A stretch of DNA of 64,000 nt, taken from positions 3,206,762-3,270,761 of the forward strand of contig NW_022098067.1 of assembly GCF_002288925.2 (NCBI RefSeq), given 5' to 3'. Position 1 is the first letter of the stretch. Each line of letters starts with the position of its first letter. The stretch is from Delphinapterus leucas (Eukaryota > Chordata > Mammalia > Artiodactyla > Monodontidae). Made by a program: the position numbers and the translations under genes. Shown piece by piece: positions 1 to 9,839 of the stretch. Below the pieces are notes generated by a model. That model made no database searches, was not told the DNA's origin, and saw only the letters and a program-made list of their open reading frames with translations.

Positions 1-555
1 TATGTACATATAATCAGAGGAGCTTTTCCTTGAATATGCTAAAATGCCATAGGTTACCAGATTTGAGAGAAGATGTTAAGCAAGCAAATGACAAAGAGAA
101 AGGACAAATGGACAAGTTGATTAGTGCATAAATTGATTCTACCAGTTAACTAATGGAAGGGCATAAATAGGTAATTATTGTGATTAGATCACCTGTATTT
201 ATCAAGCTCTTGCTCCTTTTTAAAACATTTGTTTTTGTGATATGACTTTCTCATGGTTTTCCCCCTTTTTTGTCTGACCACAGTTTTCTGCTCTCCTTAT
301 ATGACAATACCTTAAATGTTGTGGTTACTTAGGATTTCCTCTCATCTTTTCACCTTACATACACTCCTTGAGTGATGGCATTCACTCTTATAGCTTCAGT
401 TTACATCTATATGCTTTCTCTACTTCAGCTCTGTTTCCTAAGCTCTGAATCCATACATAAGATGCTGCCTGAAAGAAATCTCTTCTTGGATACCTCACAT
501 GAGAAGAATTGAAATTATACAATTAAACTATGTAACAGTCCCCTCTCATGATCCA
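1..555. other. Unique AT-rich DNA
   Basis: I see no gene, RNA gene or repeat that I can name here. Reading frames are short and closed on both strands. Confidence 0.5.
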
Positions 556-1516
556 GTATGAGCCAGTTCCAGCAGCACAGCTGTCAGATCTCACCTGGAT
601 TACCCATGACTATCTCTGGTCTTGCACATCTTTCATATGTTCTCTAATAAGCTTGAATGATCCTTTAGCATGGAAATATAATATTATTTTTCTGCTTAAT
701 ATCCCCAAAGTTTCCCTTTGACATTACAGTAAAATACAAACTCCTTAACATGTCTTGTAAATCTCTCAAGAATCTGTTCTCTGTAGCATCTTTTCCCCAC
801 TATTCTCATCACCACAGATACACAGTAAGTGTGTACTATGAATTCAGTCCTTTGGATGTGTCATACTTGTTTCTGTGAGAAATTCACCACGTATCTTATT
901 CCCTGTACCTGGAATAGTTTTCTTGACATTCCTCCAATTATTCCAACCTCTTCTCATTCTTCAGACCTCAGTTTCCTCTAAGAAGCTTTAATTTACATGT
1001 ACTCACTCCTTTCCTACCACTACCTACTTTGTGTTTATTTATTTATTTATTTTGGCTGCATTGGGTCTTCGTTGCTGCGCGCAGGCTTTCTCTAGTTGCA
1101 GCAAATGGTGGGCTTCTCATTGCGGTGGCTTCTCTTTGTTGTGGAGCACAACAAGGTGCACAGCCTTCAGTAGTTGTGGCACACGGACTCAGTAGTTGTG
1201 GTGCATGGGCTTAGTTGCTCCACGGCATGTGAGATCTTCCCAGACCAGGGATCGAACTCGTGCACCCTGCATTGGCAGATGGATTCTTAACCACTGCATC
1301 ACCAAGGAAGACCCTACTTTGTGATCTTTCCACATTCTTCCAAGGAAACTTCTGCAGTTATACAATTTGTGAGAATTTAATTTGGGGTGTAATATATGTT
1401 ATACTAGGTAATGTATCTATTTTTATCATATTGTATTCCCAATGCTCAACACAGCATCTGACAAATAATGGAGAATCAATAATATTTGTGAAATAAATTA
1501 ATAAATAAATGAATTA
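556..1516 (+). mobile_element. L2 (LINE2) 3' fragment, split by a SINE
   Basis: This is an ancient CR1-like LINE in sense orientation. Three parts are recognisable by eye: a tctcacctggatta segment near 590 from the end of the L2 reverse-transcriptase frame, a block near 730-1000 resembling the L2 3' coding end (tacaaactccttaacatg, then cctggaatag and ttcagacctcag), and the L2 3' terminus at 1430-1516 (a tgtattcccaatgctcaacacag-like stretch ending in an ATAAATGAAT tail). The copy is heavily diverged, as expected for an element that stopped moving before the placental radiation. The SINE at 1034-1312 interrupts it, and the two halves rejoin if the SINE and one target copy are removed. Outer limits are approximate. 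Confidence 0.75.
1034..1312 (-). mobile_element. CHR-type tRNA-derived SINE (long, CHR-1-like)
   Basis: On the minus strand this begins with the CTTCCTTGGTGATGCAG head, contains a pol III B-box-like GTTCGATCCC, passes through the 'CAACTACTGAG' body and ends in AATAAATAAATAAA. It is bounded by an 11-bp perfect duplication CCTACTTTGTG at 1023-1033 and 1313-1323. That shows an L1-mediated insertion into the L2 around it. The long body (about 280 bp) separates it from the shorter CHR-2 copies elsewhere in the window. The subfamily name is from memory and could instead be a related cetartiodactyl tRNA SINE. Confidence 0.9.
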
Positions 1517-3386
1517 GTGGTGCAAGATTCTTTTATATACATATTGATTTAACCTTCAAAATCACCTTGCATCACAAGTATCACAAGTATTGTTTAATTT
1601 CCAAACATCTGTGTTATTGATCTCTAATTTAATTATGTGACTGGATTCTAATTTAATTAATTCCATTTTGGTCAAAGAACATGCTTTTCATGAGTTTAAT
1701 CCTTCAAAGTTTATTAACACTTGTTTTATGGCCTAATATATGATATAGTCTGAAAAAATGTTCCATATGCAATTGAGAAGAGTAAATTCTGATGTTGGTG
1801 AGTAAAATATTCTATAGATACAAATTAGATCAAGTTGTTTAACAGTATTGTTCAAGTCCTCCATATTCTTGCTTATTTTTAGTTGTTATTTTATCAATTA
1901 TTGAGAGTGGAGTACTGATGCCTGCAACTACTGTTGATGAATTGTCTATTTCTTCCTTAATTCTCCTAATTTTTTGTTTCATGTTTTTTGGGGCTCTATG
2001 TTCAGTTTATGTATGTTTATAATTATGCTATCTTCGTGATGAACTGACCCATTTACCATTATAAAATGTGTCTATTCCTAGTAACACCTTTTTGTCTTAA
2101 AATCTATTTTGTCTGATATTAGCATAGCCATTCCAGGTCACTTATGGCTACTGTTTGCATGGCATGTTTTTTCATTCCTTTCATTTTAATCTATTTGTTT
2201 CTTTGACACTTTATCCACATACATACACAATGTGTATATTTTATAATATATATATAATATATGTTTTTTCCAGTCTGATAAGCTCTACATTTTGATTGCA
2301 ATATTTAATCATTTTATATTTAATGTAATTAATATCATTATTGGATTTACATATCATTTCTCTATCAATTTTCTTTTCATCTCTTTTTTGTTCCTCTGTT
2401 CTTCCTCTACTGCCTTTTTTTATGTTACATAGATATCTTCTAGTGTGTCTTTTTAATTGCTTTTTGTTTTCACTTTACATTTTTGAATTATTTTCTCATT
2501 TTCTTAGCATCTCTTAAGTTGTTCTTGAAATTGAAAAATGCATTGTAATTTTTAAAATTTTATATCTGCTGAATGCTAACTTAATTTAAATAGTATATAG
2601 AAACTTTCCTTACTTCCCTGCCCCTCTTCTATGTTATCATTGTGACACAAATGGCAGTTTTATGTTTTAAGCCCAACAATACAATGTTACAGTGTTTTAT
2701 GTAGCTGCCTTTTGAATCAATTAAGAGTAAAATACTGTCTTTTATGTTTATCTGTGTAATTATCTTCATTACTACTTTATTTCTTTGTGCTTATTTGAGC
2801 TACTATATATCAGCTTGCAGAACTTCCTTTAGTGTATCTTGTAAGGCAAATCTGCAAGCAACCAACTTTCCCAATCTTTGTTTATCTGGGAATATCTTTA
2901 TTTTGGTAGGTAAGCAGTTTTCTTTTTTAAAATTTTTTTCCAGCACCTTAAAAATATCATCTCATTGGTTCATTCACCAATGTGAATGATGAGAAGGCAG
3001 CTACCAATCTTATTGTGGTTCCCTTGTATGTGATGGGTCATTTTTTTTCTTGCTTCACCCAAGATTTTCTCTTTGTTTTTGATAATTTGATCATAGTGGG
3101 TCTAGTTGTGGACCTCTTTAAGTTTATCCTTCTTGGATTGCATTAAGCTTCTTAGGTATATAAATTAATATTTTTCACCAAATTTGGGACATTGTTGGTT
3201 ATTATCTTTCTGATAATTTTTCTGCCCCTTTCTCTCTCCTCTTTTTGGTGTTCCTATTATGTGTATATCGGCATAATGATGGTATCCCACAGGTCTCTCA
3301 GAATCTGTTCATTTTTTTTCTTCATTCATTCTGTTGTGCAGATTGGATAATCTCTATTGATTTATCTTTACATTCCCTGATTCTTT

Positions 3387-4242
3387 TTTTTTTCTTTTAA
3401 CATCTTTATTGGAGTATAATTGCTTTACAATGGTGTGTTAGTTTCTGCTTTATAACAAAGTGAATCAGTTATACATATACATATGTTCCCATATCTCTTC
3501 CCTCTTGCATCTCCCTCCCTCCCACCCTCCTTATCACACCCCTCTAGGTGGTCACAAACCACCTAGCTGATCTCCCTGTGCTGTGGGTCTTCTTCCCACT
3601 AGCTACCTATTTTACGTTTGGTAGTGTATCTATGTCCAAGCCACTCTCTCACTTTCTCACAGCTTACCCTTCCCTCTCCCCATATCCTCAAGTCCATGCT
3701 CTAGTACGTCTGTGTCTTTATTCCCATCCTACCCATAGGTACTTTATGACCTTTTTTTTTTCTTAGATTCCATATATATGTGTTAGCATACAGTATTTGT
3801 TTTTTTCTTTCTGGCTTACTTCACTCTGTATGACCGACTCTAGGTCCATCCACCTCACTACAAATAACTCAATTTTGTTTCTTTTTATGGCTGAGTAATA
3901 TTCCATTGTATATATGTACCACATCTTCTTTATCCATTCATCTGTTGATGGACTCTTAGGTTGCTTCCATGTCCTGGCTATTGTAAAGAAGCTGTAATTA
4001 ACATTTTGGTACATGACACTTTTTGAATTATGGTTTTCTCAGGGTATATGCCCAGTAGGGGGATTGCTGGGCCATATGGTAGTTCTATTTGTAGTTTTTT
4101 AAGGAACCTCCATACTGTTTGGCTGTATCAATTTACATTCCCACCAACAGTGTAAGAGTGTTCCCTTTTCTCCACACCCTCTCCAGCATTTATTGTTTCT
4201 AGATTTTTAATGATGGCCATTCTGACCGGTGTGAGATGATAT
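3387..4242 (-). mobile_element. 5'-truncated younger L1 with 10-bp TSD
   Basis: The 3' end (poly-T on the plus strand, then the 'aacatctttattggagtataa' 3'UTR) is followed by the whole 3'UTR and the last part of ORF2, stopping at 4242. The perfect duplication CTGATTCTTT flanks it at 3377-3386 and 4243-4252. At about 856 bp it is a typical 5'-truncated target-primed insertion, placed inside the older L1. Confidence 0.92.
3763..4014 (-). pseudogene. L1 ORF2p C-terminal fragment
   Basis: An open stretch of 83 codons on the minus strand encodes the extreme C-terminus of L1 ORF2p (cysteine-rich tail region), recognisable by [20 protein letters not shown] and the terminal ...LTHIYGI before the stop. 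It lacks the endonuclease and reverse-transcriptase domains because the element is 5'-truncated. The same C-terminal stop is used in the copy at 62144-62641, so this appears to be the true ORF2 terminus of the family. It has no expected function. Confidence 0.85.
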
Positions 4243-4699
4243 CTGATTCTTTCTTCTGCCAACTCAAACGTGCAGTCAAGACCATCTAGTGAATTTTTCA
4301 TTTTCAGTTGCTGTTCTTTGTAACCTCATAATTTCTATTTTTAATAATTCATATATCTTTGTTTATTCTATACTTGGTGGGTCTTTGGTATTCTAAATTG
4401 TTTTAATTATTTACAATTATTTTCCTTTTTTCTTTGAAGATATTTATAATAGTTGACTGAAAGCCAGAAACTTTTTATATTGATTGCTTTTTTTCTCCCT
4501 ATAGACCAGTTTCCTTTTTCCTTGTTTGTTTCATAATTTTAGGTAAAGACTCGACATTTTAGGTAAGTTATTGTAGCAACTCAGGATTCTGATGTCCCTC
4601 ATTTTTTGTCTTAATTTGATTGTTTGTTAGTGACTTGCCTGGACTAGTTCTGTAGAAAATGTTTTCCCTACAGTATACAAACACTAAAATCTCTGACTA

Positions 4700-6742
4700 C
4701 TTTTAAAAACTCTTTATTATTATTTTTTAAAAATACTGTTTCCTAAGTAGAGCTTAGTGGTCACTTAGTGATTGGGAAAAACTTTTTCTTTAAACATTAT
4801 AAGTCAGTAATGCTTCCACTATTTGCTGAGGGAATCTGTGTATGCATTGTGGCACACATTCAAAGTTTAGGCAATTCAGTAGTTTGCTTTGACTTTTCCT
4901 TTCTCCTTGTAAAGTGTCTCATGGTCTGCTAAGTATGATTAACTGTGATCATCTCCCTTATTTCCTGGACATGTATTCAGCCCTGTACATAAACATAATG
5001 TTGCACATGCACACAGTCTTCTAGATTACTAGGAATGCATTGAAGCTTTTCCCTAGGTCTCCCTGTTAAGTTTTTTGCTGATCTCTTTCTTGCCCCAACA
5101 TCACATTATTAGTCAGCTGAGATGATGCTTTCTCCCCCATTATTTGCAACCAATTGTTATTGTTTTTGACAATGCCCCTGGAAGTGGATCTTCTCTATGG
5201 AGACTCAGACAAAATGAACCCTGACAAAATTGTACAGTTACAAGTTAAAGCACCACACATCCTGCTGTCATTACCAAGATTGAGTCATTTATCTTGCATA
5301 TATTTTTAAGTTGTTTTATGCCTTTAGTTAATTTTCAGAGTTCTGAAGTTGTTATTTTTGGTAATCTGATAACTTGAGGATTTTAATTGTTGCCTTTGAG
5401 GGGAGAGGATTTGCCATGGTCCTCATTCCACCGTTCCAGAAGACTTAATATACTTGCAGGAATTTTAAATCATAAGCAATAGGTTTCCAGATAAATATTA
5501 AGAGAAAAAATCATCCTAGATAGTGGAAACATGAAATAGGTACATGAAATTATACAGCGGGTTTAGATAACAGCAAACCATTTACTGAAAGCAGAGGATA
5601 ATGAAAAATAAGGCTCACCAAGTATACAAGATGTTACATATCATGTTAAGGAAGTAAGATATAATTATGTAGGTATTAGAATGTGAATAAAGAATTTTGA
5701 GCAAGTGAATAAAATTTGTTTAGAAAAGTCACTTTGATATAGAATTCAAGTGTATTGGAAAGTGATAAGATTAAAGAAAGGGAGAAGAGTATAGAGGCTG
5801 TTTTAAAATTCTGACTGAGAAATGATGTTTTGAACTAGGACTGGGACAGTGGGGAGGTGGTTAAACATGAGAAATGTTTTATGTTTCAAGGATAGTATGG
5901 AAGGAACTAATTATCTAACAGTGGAAGTTGAAATCTAGCAATAAAACAAAGTTAGGATTCCAAGATGCAGTTCAATTCAGAGGAACTGACTATATGGTAC
6001 TATTATTTTCTTGTACAATCTTAGTAAACATTTTAGGAAAAAGAAAATGCACATGGTAACATGATGATTGGTACACCGTTTTCTATAAATACCTGTTTTC
6101 ACTGAGCACACATTCATTTTGCTCATGAACATTCAACCTCTTCTGAATTACTTTATAATTAATAAACCTGTTGTTAAAATTATAAAAGGTAAAATATAAT
6201 AGGTTTAAACATGAATATAAAAATCATGTCAGTCAGTAATTGATTTGTTCATTCAGTCAGTCAAAAAGTATTTGAATGCAGAGAAAATATAAACTGATAA
6301 ATGAAGGTACCTGTATTATGCTCTTAAATATATAATTTTAATATAAACAGATGCAGATATATCTCAGAAGCCATTAAAATTTGTTTAAAAATATTCTGTT
6401 GTCTGAAAATAAGAAGAGAAAAATTTAGGGAGATAAATTCATAAGAACTCAGGGAAAAAAATCTAATTGTTTTTTCAGTGTAAAGAATATGCTCTATCTT
6501 AGCATTTACAGTTTCAATAAGTAATAAATCTTTAATAATATAATTGAATAGAACTGGATGTCTTAAACACCAAATTTGAGAAATTTGCTCTCAGAAAAAC
6601 TAATAAATATGTAACCATGCCTGAAAATTGGCAAATTCTATAAAGATTGCAGGAAGCTCATTTCCTATCAGCCTAAATATAATTAAATTCTGAAAAATCA
6701 TTAGATACCTTGTTGTGGAGAATAAAACTAGATTATGCAAAA
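4700..6742. other. AT-rich intergenic DNA, no gene seen
   Basis: No coding region is visible. The stretch near 5,770-5,960 (a tgaactaggactgggacagtgg-like block) resembles a dispersed ancient mammalian repeat I cannot name. The rest looks unique and A/T-rich. Part of 4,700-5,250 may still belong to the old L1 on its left. Confidence 0.45.
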
Positions 6743-6752
6743 TCCTAAAGTG

Positions 6753-7159
6753 TTTGTGTCTCTATTTTTGCTTTGTAAATAGGTTTATCTGTACCATTTT
6801 TCTAGATTCCACATATATGCTTTAATATACGGTATTTGTTTTTCTCTTTCTGACTTACTTCGCTCTGTATGACAGACTCTAGGTACATCTGCAGAGAACA
6901 GATGTATGGATAGCAAGGGGAGAAAAGAATTGGCGTGAATTAGGAAAGTGAGATTGGCATATGTACAGTACTATGTATAAAATAGATAACTAATGAGAAC
7001 CTACTGTATAGCACAGGGAACTCCACTCAGTGCTCTGTGGTGACCTAAATTGGAAGGAAATCCTAAAAAGAAGGGATATATGTATACATATAGCTGATTC
7101 ACTTCACTGTACAGCAGAAACTAACACATTTTAAAGCAACTGTACCCCAATAAAAAAAT
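6753..7159 (+). mobile_element. L1 3' fragment with 5' inversion (twin priming)
   Basis: The right part (about 6,890-7,159) is L1 3'UTR in sense orientation, ending 'ctgtaccccaataaaaaaa'. The left part (6,753 to about 6,885) is L1 in antisense (a 'tctagattccacatatatg' then 'ctgtatgacagactctagg' block). The adjoining 5' piece is therefore flipped relative to the 3' piece. The duplication TCCTAAAGTG at 6743-6752 and 7160-7169 brackets the whole thing, so it is one insertion and not two. The inversion point lies near 6,885-6,895. Confidence 0.9.
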
Positions 7160-7169
7160 TCCTAAAGTG

Positions 7170-8306
7170 CTTACTTTATAGGAATATGCACACACTGACA
7201 GTGACAAAGTCTGTACGATGTGTTTTCATGTTTTTCATATGTATGAAAATTCCCTGCTAGTGACCCAAGGTTTATTTTCAGTTATTAAACATTAGCAATT
7301 TTTGATAACAAAAAATAGAAAATTTAATTTAACATATGTAAGACAGCTTATCAATAAAAGTAATTTAAAAATACAGTGTTGTCAACTAAATTTTATATGG
7401 GCCAATTCTTTCAACTGAAAAGTGAGAGTGCAAGTTTCCCCTTTTCTCAGTTAATAATGCTAATTCCAGTCTTCATTGATACCATGCTTCTGCTTTCCTA
7501 AAGATTTAGTTGATATCAGCAGTTAATGCTTGGTTTGTTCTTTACGACTGTGATGAAACTCAAAGCAAATGAATAGTTTCAAAAGCTGTATGCTAATTAT
7601 GTTAATAAATGACTTGAAATGATTGATACTATTAAAAGCTATGTATATGCTTTCAACAATCAAAATATGCATTTAAGTTACAATTGAGTTTCCATGTAGT
7701 GGGGGGAGATATTGAATGGTTTTCATTACATTTATTGGATATACAATACACTGCTTTGAATCTTTATCCATTTTTCCCTTTTAGTTCCAAAGAGTACTGG
7801 CAATTATTCCATAATAAATTGGCTATTTAATCAGTCCTAGTTTATTAAAGCACAAAGATGTAAGAGTCTGAGTTCACTGAAATCATTTCTTTGATATGAA
7901 CCTCAGCTATCTGGGACCAGTATCCTGTTTTCTCATCCTGAGTTTCCTCAGGTTGCACCATAGGGGGTGGCTGAAGTCTGGTGACTGCTAGATGTTGGGC
8001 ATTCTATGTTTCCTTCCTGAGTTCCCTCAGGGCTTGCCATTGGAGCATGTGGTGGCTTCATGGCTGCAACATCCTTTGTTTACCAATATGGCAGGCAGCA
8101 TTCTTAGTTCACAAAGGGCTAAATAAGATGATATATGTAATCCTTTTAGCACAGTGTGTGGCACAAAAAAAATAGACAGTCAGTGAATGTTATCAATTAC
8201 TTTCATGGATGCAATATATCCTCTAAAACTCTCTATGGTCAATAATTTTTAAAGTTCTTTCTCTTCCTTAAATTAACTTTGTGTCTTCTACTATAAATAA
8301 TTGTGA
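7170..8306. other. Mostly unique AT-rich DNA
   Basis: No gene is seen. A small local duplication is visible: 'cctgagtttcctcagg' at 7938 and 'cctgagttccctcaggg' at 8016, with related flanks, about 78 bp apart. The segment 7,900-8,060 may be part of an old LTR or DNA transposon that I cannot name. Confidence 0.4.
8080..8205 (+). repeat. MIR-like SINE 3' portion
   Basis: The run 'gatgatatatgtaatccttttagcacagtgtgtggcac' followed by an 'agtcagtgaatgtta'-like end matches the conserved MIR 3' core and tail in sense orientation. It is diverged and partial, with approximate limits. Confidence 0.55.
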
Positions 8307-8314
8307 TGTTTTAA

Positions 8315-8957
8315 AACAAAGTATAATTGATTTACAATATTATATTAGTTTCTAGTATACAACATAGTTATTCAATATTTTATAGATTATACTCAATTTA
8401 AAGTTATTAAAAAACAATGGCTATATTTTCCTGTGCTATACAATATATCTTTGCTTCTTATCTATTTTGTACATAGTAGTTAGTATTTCTTAAACCCATA
8501 CCATTATCTTGCCCCTCTCCTTTTCTCTCTCTGCACTGGTAGCCAGGAGTTTGTTTCCTATATCTGTAAGTCTGTTTCTGTTTTGTTATATACATTTGTT
8601 TGTTTTACCTTTTAGTTTCCATATATAAGTTTTAACATATGATCCAGCATTTATACACTTGGGTATATAACCAAAGAAAAGGAAACACTAATTCAAAAAG
8701 ATACATGAACCACAATGTTGGTAGCAGCATTATTTACAATAGTCAAGGTATGGAAGCAACCTAAATATCCTTCAACAGAAAAATGGATAAAGAAGGTGGA
8801 TAGATAGATAAAATGGAACATTACTCAGCCATAAGAAAGAATGAAATTCTGCCATTTGCAAAAATGTGTATGAACCTGGAGACTATTATACTTAGTGAAA
8901 TAATTCAGACAGAGAAAGATGAATACTCTATGTTATCAATTATATGTGCAAACATTG
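8315..8957 (-). mobile_element. L1 3' fragment with 5' inversion, minus strand
   Basis: From 8,315 to about 8,640 the sequence is antisense L1 3' end (the 'aaagtataattgatttacaata' block). From about 8,641 to 8,950 it is sense ORF2 C-terminal coding sequence and proximal 3'UTR ('tttacaatagtcaaggtatgg', 'aatggataaagaaggtgg'). The head-to-head order is that of a twin-primed, minus-strand insertion. A short duplication TGTTTTAA at 8307-8314 and 8958-8965 is compatible with this, though 8 bp in AT-rich DNA is weak. Near 8,800 a GATA-type microsatellite has replaced the usual TATATA stretch of L1. Confidence 0.78.
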
Positions 8958-8965
8958 TGTTTTAA

Positions 8966-9456
8966 TATTAGAAATTCTTATTGTGCTGCTAAATTACCCC
9001 AAACATCTGGTAAGCTTGGTACTCCAAGCTTATTTATTTTTATAGTTTGTAAGTATTTATTTTTGTATGAGATCATTCGCTGAGCTAACCTGTATTTTTC
9101 TTTCCCTTGTAGGCTCCTCTCATGAAGGAGGTAGCTAACTACCATTTCTGTGCATCTAACCCAGGCATGCAGTGGGTGGATTTATTTTGTACATGTTAAT
9201 AAAGAGTATGCCAAATTTTTGTACAGGCCAAATCTGGGGAAATAGTTTCCACATTAGGGGCCCAAGATCATCCCAAGGAGACTGTTAAATTTCTTGGACA
9301 ATATCTGCTTTGTTTCATCCCAAAGGCAATTACATTACATCATGGAGATATGAGTGGAAAAGAGGGAGATTTACTCATGCTGTTCTTCAACAGTCTTTCA
9401 AACAAATATTCCCAGCTCTTGAGTCTCTACTCAGAGCCCAGACCTTGATATTCTAC
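8966..9456. other. Unique DNA, no gene seen
   Basis: There is no recognised repeat. A pyrimidine-rich run followed by CAG-type sequence near 9,090-9,115 could be mistaken for a splice acceptor, but no open frame or matching donor supports an exon. Confidence 0.4.
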
Positions 9457-9839
9457 TTTTTTTCCTCTTTATTTATTTTTTTATTTATTTAACATCTTTA
9501 TTGGAGCATAATTGCTTGACATTTGTGTGTTAGTTTCTGCTTTATAACAAAGTGAATCAGCTATACATATACATATACCTTCCCTCTTGAATCTCCCTCC
9601 CATCCTCCTTATCCCACCCCTCTAGTTGGTCAAAAAGCAGCAAGCTGATCTCCCTGTGCTATGCACTGTTTCCCACTAGCTATCAATTTTGCATTTGGTA
9701 TTATGTATAAATGCATGCCACTCTCTCATTTCACCCCAGCTTACACTTACCCCTCCCTGTGTCCTCAAATCCATTCTCTACGTCTATGTCTTTATTCCTG
9801 TCCTGCCTCTAGGTTCTTCAGAACCTTTATTTTTTTTTA

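Larger units (their letters stand above)
1640..4700 (-). mobile_element. Old L1 (L1M type), ORF2 5' part to 5' region, split by a younger L1
   Basis: Antisense L1 blocks run through this stretch: the 'ccattttggtcaaagaacatgc' block near 1660, the 'tattttgtctgatattagcatag' block near 2106, and the ORF1 C-terminal region near 2960-3350. A segment then resumes at 4253 on the far side of a nested L1 insertion. Frames are destroyed throughout. The copy is more diverged than the nested L1, as the nesting order requires. The right-hand end is uncertain, because the region past about 4,450 fades into sequence I cannot align by eye. Confidence 0.7.

Noticed and set aside
9085..9120. Splice-acceptor-like pyrimidine run ending in TAG
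   Set aside because: There is no open frame after it, no donor and no protein similarity; such motifs are frequent by chance in T-rich DNA.
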